From contig NZ_CP134609.1 of assembly GCF_031844705.1 (NCBI RefSeq), forward strand, positions 5,208,001-5,272,000: 64,000 nt of DNA, in the 5' to 3' direction. The translations under genes and the position numbers were made by a program. Positions 1 through 8,582 of this stretch are shown piece by piece. Source of the stretch: Streptomyces sp. ITFR-16. GTDB taxonomy: Bacteria; Actinomycetota; Actinomycetes; Streptomycetales; Streptomycetaceae. The number at the start of each line of letters is the position of its first letter. Positions within the stretch are counted from its first letter, which is position 1. The notes under the pieces are model-generated. The model was not told the DNA's origin. It ran no database searches and was given only the letters and a program-made list of their open reading frames with translations.

Positions 1-360
1 GTGGAGTGCGGCTGCGGCGGACGCGGCTGCCTCGAAGCCCTGTGCCTCGCCGCCGTGGGCCGGGGCGACGCCGCCGAGGCCGCCCGGGTGCTCGGCACCG
101 GCGCCGCCAACCTGGTCGGCCTGCTCGACATCGACCGGGTGGTGCTCGGCGGACGTACCGTCGCCGCCGACCCCGAGGCGTACGTCCGGGGGGTGCGGGC
201 CGTGCTCGACGAGCGGGCCCGCCGCGACGGCGCCGGCGGGGTGCCGGTCCCGGTGCTCGCCGCCGGGGGAGGGGACCACGCGGTCGCCGAGGGCGCGGCC
301 CAGCTGATCCTCGCCCCGCTGTTCGGCCGCGTGGGCGGCGCGGACCCGGACCCGTCCTAG
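1..360 (+). CDS. ROK family protein, C-terminal part (5' cut by window edge)
   Basis: The first codons encode CGCGGRGCLE, the zinc-binding cysteine motif of ROK sugar kinases and ROK repressors (C-x-C-G-x-x-G-C-x-E). It is followed by a glycine-rich stretch (LLDIDRVVLGG) and a C-terminal helix, as in the last third of this family. The GTG at base 1 is not the true start because the conserved kinase fold lies upstream of the window. Whether it is a kinase (glucokinase or N-acetylglucosamine kinase type) or a repressor with an N-terminal HTH cannot be decided. The TAG stop shares its last base with the first base of the inverted repeat that follows. Confidence 0.85.
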   Translation: MECGCGGRGCLEALCLAAVGRGDAAEAARVLGTGAANLVGLLDIDRVVLGGRTVAADPEAYVRGVRAVLDERARRDGAGGVPVPVLAAGGGDHAVAEGAAQLILAPLFGRVGGADPDPS

Positions 361-571
361 GGCGTGTCGTCGAACTGGCGTCTGCCGGGCGGCGCCATGC
401 ACGCACTCTCGCCGCACCGGCCCCAGGCCCCTGTACTGGACGTACCGGGGTCTGGGGCCGGCATGCCGAGGCGTGGGGTCTCCCCTGGTCGAGCGAAGCC
501 GGGAGCCCAGGGAAGCACCTGACGCCGCGAGGCCGCCCTTCGGGCGACGACGCCAGTTCGACGACACGCCC
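360..571. repeat. MITE-like element with 23-bp perfect terminal inverted repeats
   Basis: Bases 360-382 and 549-571 are perfect reverse complements (23 of 23), enclosing about 165 bp with no convincing ORF. The arm begins gggcgtgtcgtcgaactggc. Size, perfect ends and lack of coding fit a miniature inverted-repeat element. No clear target-site duplication is visible. The left end coincides with the last base of the ROK stop codon. From 572 to 811 I see only GC-rich non-coding sequence leading to the next gene. Confidence 0.8.
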
Positions 572-811
572 CAGGCCCGGAGCCGGGCGGCGACGGGGCG
601 GGAGCGGGAGCCGGCAGGGCGGTCGCGCCGACGGGTTTCCCGACCGTACGGAAATGGGCTGATCGGGCGTTTCCCGGCGGCCGGACGAGGGGTCCTGCGG
701 CACGCCTGCCGCAGGCGTCCCGCGCGCGCGTGGGAGTCTCGCGGCCCAGCCGGTGAACTCCGGGTCCGGGGCGAGCCGACCGTTTCCGCGAGAAGTGAAG
801 GCTGCCCCGCC

Positions 812-1963
812 ATGTCCCCGACACCGCCCCCGGCACCCCCGTCCCCCGAGCACCCCGGCGAACCCGCCCCGTCGCGTCCCCCCTCGCCGCCACCCCCTGC
901 CGCAGGCCGGCCGCGGCACGGGCACGGGCTCGCGCTCGGGCTGGCCGCCGCCAGCGTCATGCCCGCCGTCGTGCTCGGCGGGGCGACGACCGCGTCCGCC
1001 GCGCCGCAGCGCAATGCGGCGGCCAGTCTGACCCCGGCGGCCGTGCCCGGGTCCGTCACCGCCGATCAGCAGCCCGCCTGCGGTGAGCCCGGGGCCACCG
1101 AGTTCCCGATCGACACCCGCATCCACGGCGGCCCGGACACCTACGCCTCCGGCGGCGGATACGGCACCTGGTTCCTCGACCTGACGAACAGGACCTCAGA
1201 GTCCTGCCGTTCGATCCATCCGGTCCTGGTCCTCACCGACGAGGACCGGGCGCTGACCGCCGACCAGATCCAGCTGGAGTTCTCCGAGCGGTCCCACCCC
1301 GGCGTCGAACACCGCGTCAGCTGGGAGACCACCGACCGCGACGAGCACATCGGGGTCTTCGGCGGCGACGGCGACGACTCCTTCGGCGGCTTCACCGTGC
1401 CCGCCGGACGGACCGTCACCGTCCAGGTCCGGCTGGCGTTCACCTCCGACACCAGCCCCGGCCGGATCACCGCCAACGCCGCGATCGTCCAGCGGCAGCA
1501 CCCCGGCGGCGGGAAGGGCGACGGCGATGCCGCGCGCAGGGACGGCGACGGGCAGTGGGTCGGGGAGTCCGAGGACTATCCGTTCACGGTGGTCGAGGAC
1601 CACGGCGAGGACAGCGGCGACGAGGACGGGACGGACAGCGGCGTGACGGATGAACCGGGTGAGCCCTGGGTGACCGGCGAGGTGGGCGGTACGGGCAAGG
1701 AGGGCAAGGAGATGCCGGGCAGGGAGAACGAGGGGGGCCGCCTCACCGGCCAGGCCCCCGGCAGGCCCGACTTCCGCCCCACCCGCCCCGGCGGCGCCGC
1801 CCGCCCGGTCGCGCCCGGCCGCGATCCGGCCAGGGTTCCGCAGCTCGCCGGCACCGGGCTCTCCGTCCCCGTGAAGCTGCCCGCGCTCGCCTTCACCACG
1901 TTCCTCATCGGCGGCGGCGCGGTCGTGGTGGCGACCCGCCGGACGCGCCGCGACCCCCGCTGA
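812..1963 (+). CDS. Secreted cell-wall protein with LAXTG-type sorting signal
   Basis: A 383-residue protein of unknown function. A proline-rich N-terminus leads into a hydrophobic signal segment ending ASA near residue 50. A beta-rich middle part follows (about residues 75-230), then a low-complexity Gly/Asp/Glu/Pro region. The C-terminus has the order LAGTG, a hydrophobic segment (LPALAFTTFLIGGGAVVVA) and RRTRR, which is the layout of a sortase substrate; LAXTG is the motif known for actinobacterial class E sortases. The ATG at 812 is the in-frame start just before the secretion signal. The nearby sortase at 7500 is of class F type, so the anchoring enzyme may lie elsewhere. Confidence 0.75.
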   Translation: MSPTPPPAPPSPEHPGEPAPSRPPSPPPPAAGRPRHGHGLALGLAAASVMPAVVLGGATTASAAPQRNAAASLTPAAVPGSVTADQQPACGEPGATEFPIDTRIHGGPDTYASGGGYGTWFLDLTNRTSESCRSIHPVLVLTDEDRALTADQIQLEFSERSHPGVEHRVSWETTDRDEHIGVFGGDGDDSFGGFTVPAGRTVTVQVRLAFTSDTSPGRITANAAIVQRQHPGGGKGDGDAARRDGDGQWVGESEDYPFTVVEDHGEDSGDEDGTDSGVTDEPGEPWVTGEVGGTGKEGKEMPGRENEGGRLTGQAPGRPDFRPTRPGGAARPVAPGRDPARVPQLAGTGLSVPVKLPALAFTTFLIGGGAVVVATRRTRRDPR

Positions 1964-2026
1964 CCGCGCGGCCCCCGCACACCGTCGCCTTTCGGCCGTC
2001 GCGCACCGCCGTGACCACCGGAGTTC

Positions 2027-2815
2027 ATGTCCGTCTGCCACGATCGGGACGTGGACTACCCGCACGGCCAGGCACCTGGCGCACCGATCCGCTCCGGCAT
2101 CCCGGAGCACGGCCGCATTCCGAAGTACTACGCGGTCAAGGCCCAAGTCTCCCTTCTCGTCGACGAGCTGGGCGAGGGCGGCATGCTGCCGCCGGAGCGC
2201 GATCTCGCCGTGCGCTACGAGGTGTCGCGCGAGACCGTGCGCCAGGCGCTGCGCGAACTGCTCCTGGAGGGACGGCTTGCCCGGCAGGGCCGGGGCACCG
2301 TCGTCGCGGGGCCGAAGCTGGAACAGCCGCTCTCGCTGGCGAGCTACACGGAGGGCGTACGCCGGCAGGGCCGCACCCCGGGCCGTCACCTCATCGGGCT
2401 CGAACAGTTCCCCTGCCCTGAGGCGCTGGCCGCCGAGACCGGGGTGGCGCGCGGGGAGCCGGTCTGGCACCTGGAGCGCGTGCTGCTCGCCGACGACGAC
2501 CGGGTCGGCCTGGAGAGCACGTACGTGAGTGTCGCCCGGGTGCCCGACCTGGCGGAGAAGTTCGACCCCGACTCGTCGTTCTACGCGTATCTGCACGACC
2601 GGCTCGGGATCGCCTTCGGCGACGCGGACGAGCGCATCGAGACCGTGCTCGCCACCCCGCGCGAGGCGCTGCTCATCGGCACCCCGCCCGCCCTGCCCAT
2701 GCTGCTGATCCACCGGATCTCCCGGGACACGGACGGGCGGCCGCTGGAGCGCGTACGGACGCTGTTCCGGGGCGACCGGTTCTCCTTCACCACTCACCTG
2801 AGCGGACGCGGCTGA
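2027..2815 (+). CDS. GntR/HutC-family regulator (DasR-like)
   Basis: About 262 residues. An N-terminal winged HTH (RIPKYYAVKAQV, PPERDLAVRYEVSRETVRQALREL) is followed by a UTRA effector domain ending FRGDRFSFTTHL, the architecture of HutC, DasR and PhnF. The HTH resembles DasR but is followed by phosphonate-type genes rather than a chitobiose importer. A GTG at 2051 is an alternative start, because the GGAG before the ATG is only 3 nt away. Its most likely targets are the oxidoreductase-hydrolase-ABC operon 135 bp downstream, whose promoter region carries GGTCTAGTCC. The effector is unknown; a phosphonate or amino-sugar phosphate would fit the family. Confidence 0.85.
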   Translation: MSVCHDRDVDYPHGQAPGAPIRSGIPEHGRIPKYYAVKAQVSLLVDELGEGGMLPPERDLAVRYEVSRETVRQALRELLLEGRLARQGRGTVVAGPKLEQPLSLASYTEGVRRQGRTPGRHLIGLEQFPCPEALAAETGVARGEPVWHLERVLLADDDRVGLESTYVSVARVPDLAEKFDPDSSFYAYLHDRLGIAFGDADERIETVLATPREALLIGTPPALPMLLIHRISRDTDGRPLERVRTLFRGDRFSFTTHLSGRG

Positions 2816-2864
2816 GCGGTCCGCAGGCGCATCGGCCGCCGTTTCTCATCACGGAAAGATAACG

Positions 2865-2874
2865 GGTCTAGTCC
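2865..2874. promoter_or_regulatory. Probable GntR/HutC operator upstream of the phosphonate operon
   Basis: GGTCTAGTCC is one base away from the perfect palindrome GGTCTAGACC, the core of DasR-type (dre) and PhnF-like operators. It lies between the GntR gene and the FAD oxidoreductase, 77 bp before the latter's start. The adjacent regulator is the obvious binder, but DasR itself could also bind. Confidence 0.6.
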
Positions 2875-2950
2875 AGGTTTGGGGTCCGGTTCACCTTCCC
2901 GTTGCCGTCCCGATCCGCGCGGGCCATCCGCCCCGAGGAGCGTGGCCGTC

Positions 2951-4075
2951 GTGAGAGTCATCGTCGTAGGAGCCGGCGTGGTGGGAACCATGCACGCCTG
3001 GCACGCAGTGAACCGCGGCCACGAGGTCGTACAGATCGAGCGCGAGAGCGAGGCACGCGGGGCATCCCTCCGCAATTTCGGACAGATTTGGGTCAGCGGC
3101 CGGGCCGGCGGCGAGGAGCTGGAGACCGCGCTCCGGGCGCGTGAGCTGTGGGAGTCGCTCGGTGAGCGGGTCCCCGGTCTGGGCTTCCGGGCCTGCGGCT
3201 CGCTCACCCCGGTGCGCACCGCGCGGGAGCTCGCCGTCGCCGAGGCTGCCGTCACCCGCCCCGACGCGGCGGCCCGCGGCTACAAGCTGCTCACCCCCGG
3301 CGAGGCCCGCGCCCTCAACCCCGCCCTGCGCGGCGAGTTCGCCGCCGCCCTGTGGTGCGAGCGGGACGCGGCCGTCGAGCCGCGCACCGCCCAGCTCGCC
3401 CTCAAGCAGGAGCTGCTGGCCTCCGGCCGGTACACCTACCTCGGCGGACGCGAGGTGCGCGAGGTGGCCGGCACGGCGTCCGTCCGCGACGACCACGGCG
3501 ACGTGCACACGGGCGACGCCGTCGTCCTCGCCACCGGCGCCTGGCTCGGCGGCCTCGTCCGCGAACTGGCCGGTCCGGACCTGCCGGTGCGGCGCGTCCG
3601 CCTCCAGATGATGCAGACCGCCCCGCTCGGCGAACCGCTCACCACCTCCGTCGCCGACGCCGACAGCTTCCGCTACTACCCGGCCTACCGGGGCGAGGCG
3701 CTCGACGAGCTGAACGCCGGACAGGCCCAGGCGCCCACCGCCGCCGAGCACCGCATGCAGCTCCTGATGGTGCAGCGCCGCGACGGCGGACTGACCATCG
3801 GCGACACCCACGAGTACGAGCACCCCTTCTCCTTCGACACCGTCGAGGAGCCGTACGAACACCTCACCGCGGTCGTCGAGTCCTTCCTCGGCCGCCCGCT
3901 GCCGCGCATCCGCCGCCGCTGGGCCGGGGTCTACGCCCAGTGCACCGACACCTCCCGCGTCGTCCACCGCCAGCAGGTGCGCGACGGCGTCTGGCTGGTC
4001 ACGGGACCGGGCGGACGCGGCATGACCTGCTCTCCCGCCATAGCCGAAACGACCGCCGACGAACTGGGCTGGTGA
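2951..4075 (+). CDS. FAD-dependent oxidoreductase, phosphonate-associated (TIGR03364 type)
   Basis: A 374-residue DAO-superfamily flavoenzyme. The Rossmann dinucleotide motif VIVVGAGVVGTMHA is at the extreme N-terminus, ATGAWLGGL in the middle and GPGGRGMTCSPAIAE at the end. This clade is known for sitting beside phosphonatase-like hydrolases, as here, and members have been reported to oxidise 2-aminoethylphosphonate or its N-methyl form to phosphonoacetaldehyde. GAGGAG at 2935-2940 gives good spacing to GTG 2951; GTG 2942 is too close. The next gene overlaps by 4 bp (GTGA), implying translational coupling. The exact substrate is inferred. Confidence 0.8.
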   Translation: MRVIVVGAGVVGTMHAWHAVNRGHEVVQIERESEARGASLRNFGQIWVSGRAGGEELETALRARELWESLGERVPGLGFRACGSLTPVRTARELAVAEAAVTRPDAAARGYKLLTPGEARALNPALRGEFAAALWCERDAAVEPRTAQLALKQELLASGRYTYLGGREVREVAGTASVRDDHGDVHTGDAVVLATGAWLGGLVRELAGPDLPVRRVRLQMMQTAPLGEPLTTSVADADSFRYYPAYRGEALDELNAGQAQAPTAAEHRMQLLMVQRRDGGLTIGDTHEYEHPFSFDTVEEPYEHLTAVVESFLGRPLPRIRRRWAGVYAQCTDTSRVVHRQQVRDGVWLVTGPGGRGMTCSPAIAETTADELGW

Positions 4076-4809
4076 AGACGTTGAACCACGACGCGACGAC
4101 CCGACACGACATGCTGAATCTGATCGTCCTCGACATGGCCGGCACCACCGTCGCCGACGGCGGCCTCGTCGAGCAGGCCTTCGCCGCCGCGGCCGGCCGC
4201 CTCGGCGTGGAGCCGGGCTCCGCCGACCACGCGGAGAAGCTCGCCCACGTCCGCGCCACCATGGGCGAATCCAAGATCACCGTCTTCCGTCATCTGTTCG
4301 GCGAGGAGACCCTCGCCCAGCGGGCCAACACCGCCTTCGAGGAGGCGTACGGAGAACTGGTCGACGGCGGCCGCATCGCCCCGGTCCCGGGCGCCCGCGA
4401 GGCCATCGAACACCTCACGGCCCAGGGCCGGACCGTCGTCCTGTCCACCGGATTCGCCCGCACCACCCAGGACGCGATCCTCGCCGCGCTCGGCTGGCAG
4501 GACCTGGTCACGCTGACCCTCTGCCCCGCCGACGCGGGCGGGCGCGGGCGCCCCTACCCCGACATGGTCCTCGCCGCGCTCCTGCGCACCGGGGCGGTGG
4601 ACGACGTCCGCCGGACCGTCGTCGCGGGGGACACCTCGTACGACATGCTCAGCGGGGTGCGCGCCGGGGCCGGCATCGTCGCGGGCGTCCTCACCGGCGC
4701 CCATGACAGGGACCGGCTGACCCGCAGCGGCGCCACCCATGTCCTCGGCTCCGTCGCCGAACTGCCCGGTCTGATCGAGCGGGCCGAGACCGCGCGGGCC
4801 GGGGCATGA
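4072..4809 (+). CDS. Phosphonatase-like HAD hydrolase (TIGR03351 type)
   Basis: A HAD-superfamily protein of about 245 residues. Motif I is VLDMAGTTVADGG, with the AGT signature of phosphonoacetaldehyde hydrolases. Motif II is near VVLSTGF and motif IV is VVAGDTSYDMLSG. The reaction expected from family and context is C-P cleavage of phosphonoacetaldehyde or a close analogue. GTG 4072 overlaps the previous stop and is preferred; ATG 4111 would give a form 13 residues shorter but has no Shine-Dalgarno. Its stop overlaps the ATP-binding gene by ATGA. A role in 2-aminoethylphosphonate breakdown is inference. Confidence 0.8.
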   Translation: MKTLNHDATTRHDMLNLIVLDMAGTTVADGGLVEQAFAAAAGRLGVEPGSADHAEKLAHVRATMGESKITVFRHLFGEETLAQRANTAFEEAYGELVDGGRIAPVPGAREAIEHLTAQGRTVVLSTGFARTTQDAILAALGWQDLVTLTLCPADAGGRGRPYPDMVLAALLRTGAVDDVRRTVVAGDTSYDMLSGVRAGAGIVAGVLTGAHDRDRLTRSGATHVLGSVAELPGLIERAETARAGA

Positions 4810-5891
4810 CGGGCGGGGCCGAAGCCGTCCGCGGCGGGATCCGGTTCGACCGGGTCAGCGTCGCCTACGGCGGCAGCATCGTGCTCGACGGGCTCGACCT
4901 GACCGTCGAACCCGGCGAGGTCATGGCCCTGCTCGGGCCCTCCGGCTCCGGCAAGACGACCGCCCTGCGCGCCGTCGCCGGATTCGTCCGGCCCGCGTCC
5001 GGGCGGGTGTTCATCGGAGGCCGCGACGTCACCGCCCTGCCGCCGCACAGGCGCGGCATCGGCATGGTCGTCCAGCAGTACGCCCTCTTCCCGCATCTGC
5101 GGGTCCAGGACAACGTCGCCTTCGGGCTGGGGGCGCGGAAGGCCGACAAGGCGGAGATCCCGGCGCGGGTCACGGAGGCGCTCGAACTCGTCGGCATGGC
5201 CGCGTACGCCAGGCGCTACCCGCGCGAACTCTCCGGCGGCCAGCAGCAGCGCGTCGCCATCGCCCGCGCGCTCGCCATCCGGCCGGGCGTCCTGCTGCTC
5301 GACGAACCGCTCTCCGCGCTCGACGCCCAGCTGCGCTCCGGGATGCTCACCGAACTGGCCCGGCTGCACCGGGAACTGCCCGACGTCTCCATCCTGTACG
5401 TCACCCACGACCAGGTCGAGGCGCTGACCCTGGCCGACCGGATCGCCGTCATGGACCGGGCCCGGCTCCGGGACTGCGGCACCCCGCAGGAGCTGTACCG
5501 GCGGCCGCGCACGGAGTTCACCGCGTCGTTCGTCGGCAACGCGAACCTGCTGCCGGTCACCGTCGCGGAGCCCGCCGGCACCGTGGAGTTCGCGGGCCGC
5601 GCGCTCGCGGTGCCGACGGGGTCGGTGGCCGGCGGGGCCACCGCGACGCTGTGCGTCCGGCCGCATCTGGTGGGGCTCGGCGACGGGCCCAACGCGCTGG
5701 CCGGCACGGTCGCGGAGGTCCAGTGGCGCGGGTCCACGCACCGGCTGTACGTCGATGTCGACGGGCACCGGGTGAAGGCGGATGTCCGGGAACTGCGGGT
5801 CACGCCCGCGCTGGGCGACGCGGACTGGTCGGACATCGGCGCCCACCTCGACACGTACGTGGACGCCTGGAAGTCCGCCACCGGCAGCTGA
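4806..5891 (+). CDS. ABC transporter ATP-binding protein (PotA/PhnT type)
   Basis: A 361-residue ATPase: Walker A GPSGSGKTT (44-52), signature LSGGQQQR (142-149), Walker B LLLDEP (163-168), H-loop THDQ, and a C-terminal TOBE-like domain (about 240-350). It resembles importers for polyamines, iron or 2-aminoethylphosphonate. It is translationally coupled to the hydrolase (ATGA overlap) and ends the operon. No permease or binding protein lies within the window on either side, although relatives of this cluster usually include them, so it must partner with membrane subunits encoded elsewhere. Confidence 0.85.
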   Translation: MTGGAEAVRGGIRFDRVSVAYGGSIVLDGLDLTVEPGEVMALLGPSGSGKTTALRAVAGFVRPASGRVFIGGRDVTALPPHRRGIGMVVQQYALFPHLRVQDNVAFGLGARKADKAEIPARVTEALELVGMAAYARRYPRELSGGQQQRVAIARALAIRPGVLLLDEPLSALDAQLRSGMLTELARLHRELPDVSILYVTHDQVEALTLADRIAVMDRARLRDCGTPQELYRRPRTEFTASFVGNANLLPVTVAEPAGTVEFAGRALAVPTGSVAGGATATLCVRPHLVGLGDGPNALAGTVAEVQWRGSTHRLYVDVDGHRVKADVRELRVTPALGDADWSDIGAHLDTYVDAWKSATGS

Positions 5892-6028
5892 TCACCGGCG
5901 GATGCCGTCCGTCGAGCTCAGGCGGTATCTGCCGGAGGGGCGAGCAGCCTAAAATCGGGGACGTCGGCGCTGCACAGCGCGGTGCCGCCGGCGTCCCCGC
6001 ACCCGGCGTACGGCAACTGGAGTCCCAC

Positions 6029-6817
6029 ATGGCAGAGCGCAAGCCGATCTCGTCCTGGCTCACCGACATGGACGGCGTCCTCATCCACGAGGGGACCCCC
6101 ATCCCCGGCGCCGACGCCTTCATCAAGCGGCTGCGGGACTCGGGCCTGCCGTTCCTGGTCCTCACCAACAACTCGATCTACACCGCGCGCGACCTGCACG
6201 CCCGGCTCAAGCGCATGGGCCTGGACGTGCCCGTCGAGAACATCTGGACCTCCGCGCTCGCCACCGCCCAGTTCCTGGACGACCAGCGGCCCGGCGGCAC
6301 GGCCTACGTCATCGGCGAGGCCGGGCTCACCACCGCGCTGCACGACATCGGCTACGTCCTCACGGACCACGAGCCGGACTACGTGGTGCTCGGCGAGACG
6401 CGTACGTACTCCTTCGAGGCGCTCACCAAGGCGATCCGGCTGATCAACGGCGGGGCCCGCTTCATCTGCACCAACCCCGACGAGACCGGCCCCTCCGCCG
6501 AGGGCCCGCTGCCCGCCACCGGGTCCGTCGCCGCGCTGATCACCAAGGCGACCGGCAAGGCCCCGTACTTCGCGGGCAAGCCCAACCCGCTGATGATGCG
6601 CACCGGCCTCAACGCGATCGGCGCCCACTCCGAGTCCAGTGCCATGATCGGCGACCGGATGGACACCGATGTGCTGGCCGGTCTGGAGGCGGGCATGCAG
6701 ACCTTCCTGGTGCTCACCGGGCTCACCACGGTGGCCGACATCGACAAGTACCCCTTCCGGCCGTCCACGGTGGTGGAGTCCATCGCGGACCTGGTCGACC
6801 TCATCGACCTGAGCTGA
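6029..6817 (+). CDS. HAD-IIA family phosphatase (NagD-like)
   Basis: A 262-residue HAD protein. Motif I is WLTDMDGVL, motif II is VLTNNS, the capping region lies near 90-180, the motif III lysine is in FAGKPNP, and motif IV is IGDRMDTD. This is the NagD/AraL subfamily, which dephosphorylates nucleotides or sugar phosphates with broad specificity. GGAG ends 6 nt before ATG 6029. A 137-bp gap separates it from the ABC ATPase, so it is probably its own unit. The true substrate cannot be told from sequence. Confidence 0.88.
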   Translation: MAERKPISSWLTDMDGVLIHEGTPIPGADAFIKRLRDSGLPFLVLTNNSIYTARDLHARLKRMGLDVPVENIWTSALATAQFLDDQRPGGTAYVIGEAGLTTALHDIGYVLTDHEPDYVVLGETRTYSFEALTKAIRLINGGARFICTNPDETGPSAEGPLPATGSVAALITKATGKAPYFAGKPNPLMMRTGLNAIGAHSESSAMIGDRMDTDVLAGLEAGMQTFLVLTGLTTVADIDKYPFRPSTVVESIADLVDLIDLS

Positions 6818-6940
6818 TCCGGGGGGCCCTCGCCGGGGCCCGGGGCCGGGGAGCGGCGCACACTCCACCGGCCCAGCGCCCCGGCCCCTGCGGATGCGGA
6901 AACGTCCCGGACGGGTGAACCTGCCATAAGGAGGTTCACG

Positions 6941-7498
6941 ATGCGTTCAATACCCCTTACGTTCTGTGCCGCCGCGGTGGTCGCGGCGACCCTGGTGCCC
7001 GCGTCCGTCGCACTGGCCGAATCCGGCTCCGGCCACGGGGACTCCCGGTCCCGGGCCACCCTCTCCGTCTCCCCGTCGTCCGTCGCCCCCGGTGGTGAGG
7101 TCGACCTGGAGGTCGACGGCTGCAAGGGCAAGGAGGCCAAGGGGAACTCCGACGCCTTCGTCTCCGAGGCACGGTTCTCGCCCGGCGACGGCAGGACGCT
7201 CTTCGCCGAGGCCCGGATCCGCTCGGACGCCGAGCCCGGCGACTACGACGTGCAGGCCATCTGCAAGGACGACAAGCACACCAAGGTGTCGGCCGTCCTC
7301 ACCGTCGCCCACCGCAGCCGGCCCATGCCGATCGCCCCGGTCCGCGCGGGCGGCGGCGGCACCGCCGTGCTCGCGGGACAGGCCCAGCAGGACGGACCCG
7401 GCACCGTGCACGCGGTGACCGGCCTCGCCCTGGCCGCCGTCGCGGCCGTCGCCGTCGCGTTCCGCAGCGCGCGCCGTCGCCGCCCGGCCACCGACTGA
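6941..7498 (+). CDS. Secreted membrane-anchored protein upstream of sortase
   Basis: A 185-residue protein. The signal peptide (LTFCAAAVVAATLVPASVALA) is cleaved near residue 26. An Ig-like beta domain follows (SVSPSSVAPGGEVDLEVDGC, two cysteines about 45 residues apart), then a Gly-rich spacer, a C-terminal membrane helix and an RRRR tail. I see no LPXTG or LAXTG motif. A strong AAGGAGG (6928-6934) precedes ATG 6941. Its stop is one base before the sortase start, so the two are co-translated. It may be the sortase partner, but this is inferred only from position. Function is unknown. Confidence 0.8.
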   Translation: MRSIPLTFCAAAVVAATLVPASVALAESGSGHGDSRSRATLSVSPSSVAPGGEVDLEVDGCKGKEAKGNSDAFVSEARFSPGDGRTLFAEARIRSDAEPGDYDVQAICKDDKHTKVSAVLTVAHRSRPMPIAPVRAGGGGTAVLAGQAQQDGPGTVHAVTGLALAAVAAVAVAFRSARRRRPATD

Positions 7499-7499
7499 C

Positions 7500-8231
7500 A
7501 TGTCCGCCTCGGACCGCTCGGCGGGGCACGGCAGGCTGCTCACCGGAGTGGCCTGGGCCGTACTCCTGCTGGGCCTGTGGCTCTGGGGCCGCGGCATCAC
7601 CGACGGCTCCGGCATCGGATCGGCCCCGACCACCGGCGATGTCGCCGCGGTCGGGCGCCCGCTCGGCGTGCCGCTGCCCCCCGCCCACGACCCGATCGAG
7701 GGCGCGGCACCGCAAAGCGTCGAGATCCCGTCGATCGGCATCCGGGCCCCCGTCGTCTCCCGGGGCCTGGACAAGGACGGGGCGATCGAGCCGCCGCCCT
7801 TCGAGACGCCGCAGACGGTCGGCTGGTTCGGCAGCGGCACCCAGCCCGGCGCCAAGGGCCCCGCCCTCTTCGTCGGCCATGTCGACACCGAGACCAAGCC
7901 CGCCGTCTTCTACGGGCTCAGCGCGGCCCGCCCCGGCGCCAAGGTCGAGGTCACCCGGGACGACGGCACGGTCGCCGAGTTCACCATCGACGACGTCCAG
8001 GTCTTCACCCGGGCGCGGTTCGACGCCCAGAAGGCGTACGGCCCCCGCAAGGACGGCCGGGCGGAGCTGCGGCTGATCACCTGCGGCGGCACCTACGACC
8101 GCGCCTCGCAGTCGTACACCGCGAACGTCGTCGTCTCGGCCTATCTGACCGGGGAGAAGTCCCGCGAGAAGGTGCGGGCCGAGGCGAAGGAGAAGGCGAG
8201 CGCGGCAGCCGGTGCGCGGAGCGACGGCTGA
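7500..8231 (+). CDS. Class F sortase
   Basis: A 243-residue transpeptidase with an N-terminal membrane anchor (about 14-30). The sortase barrel carries the catalytic His in FVGHVDTE, the Cys in LITCGG and a following Arg (TYDRAS), the class F pattern. It starts one base after the preceding stop. Class F enzymes in Streptomyces usually occur beside small secreted proteins, as here, and their substrates are poorly known. A low-complexity Lys/Glu/Ala tail of about 25 residues follows the domain. Confidence 0.88.
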   Translation: MSASDRSAGHGRLLTGVAWAVLLLGLWLWGRGITDGSGIGSAPTTGDVAAVGRPLGVPLPPAHDPIEGAAPQSVEIPSIGIRAPVVSRGLDKDGAIEPPPFETPQTVGWFGSGTQPGAKGPALFVGHVDTETKPAVFYGLSAARPGAKVEVTRDDGTVAEFTIDDVQVFTRARFDAQKAYGPRKDGRAELRLITCGGTYDRASQSYTANVVVSAYLTGEKSREKVRAEAKEKASAAAGARSDG

Positions 8232-8582
8232 TCCGCGGTACACGGCCCGGCCGGCCGCCCGGTTTCCCGGGCGCCGTCCGGGCCGGTCCTCGACCGCGGG
8301 GCGCGGGCCGCGGGAGTGGCCCGGCGCGGACACGGGAGGTCGGTGGCGGCCGGGTCCGCCGCACGCCCCACTGTAGGGGCACGAAGTCCTCCGGCCCACC
8401 CGGTTTCTGACGGTACGTCGATAACCGGTCACCCTCCGCAGGCGAGGGGTGCGGGCAGAGCGTGGTGAACCACCCGTAACGGCTCGGCGGCGAAGCCGGG
8501 AGGGACCGGGCCGGTCCCGGGCGCTGTGCCAGGATGGACGGCGATGCGACAGTGCACCGCCGTCGCAGCCGAGGGGGAGTGG
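8232..8582. other. Intergenic region between sortase and GH6 gene
   Basis: About 350 bp without a supported gene. It begins with GC-rich imperfect inverted repeats (around 8245-8290) that could terminate the sortase unit. I cannot pick a confident promoter for the GH6 gene. An in-frame ATG at 8544 with AGGA upstream could extend that gene by 13 codons. Confidence 0.4.
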
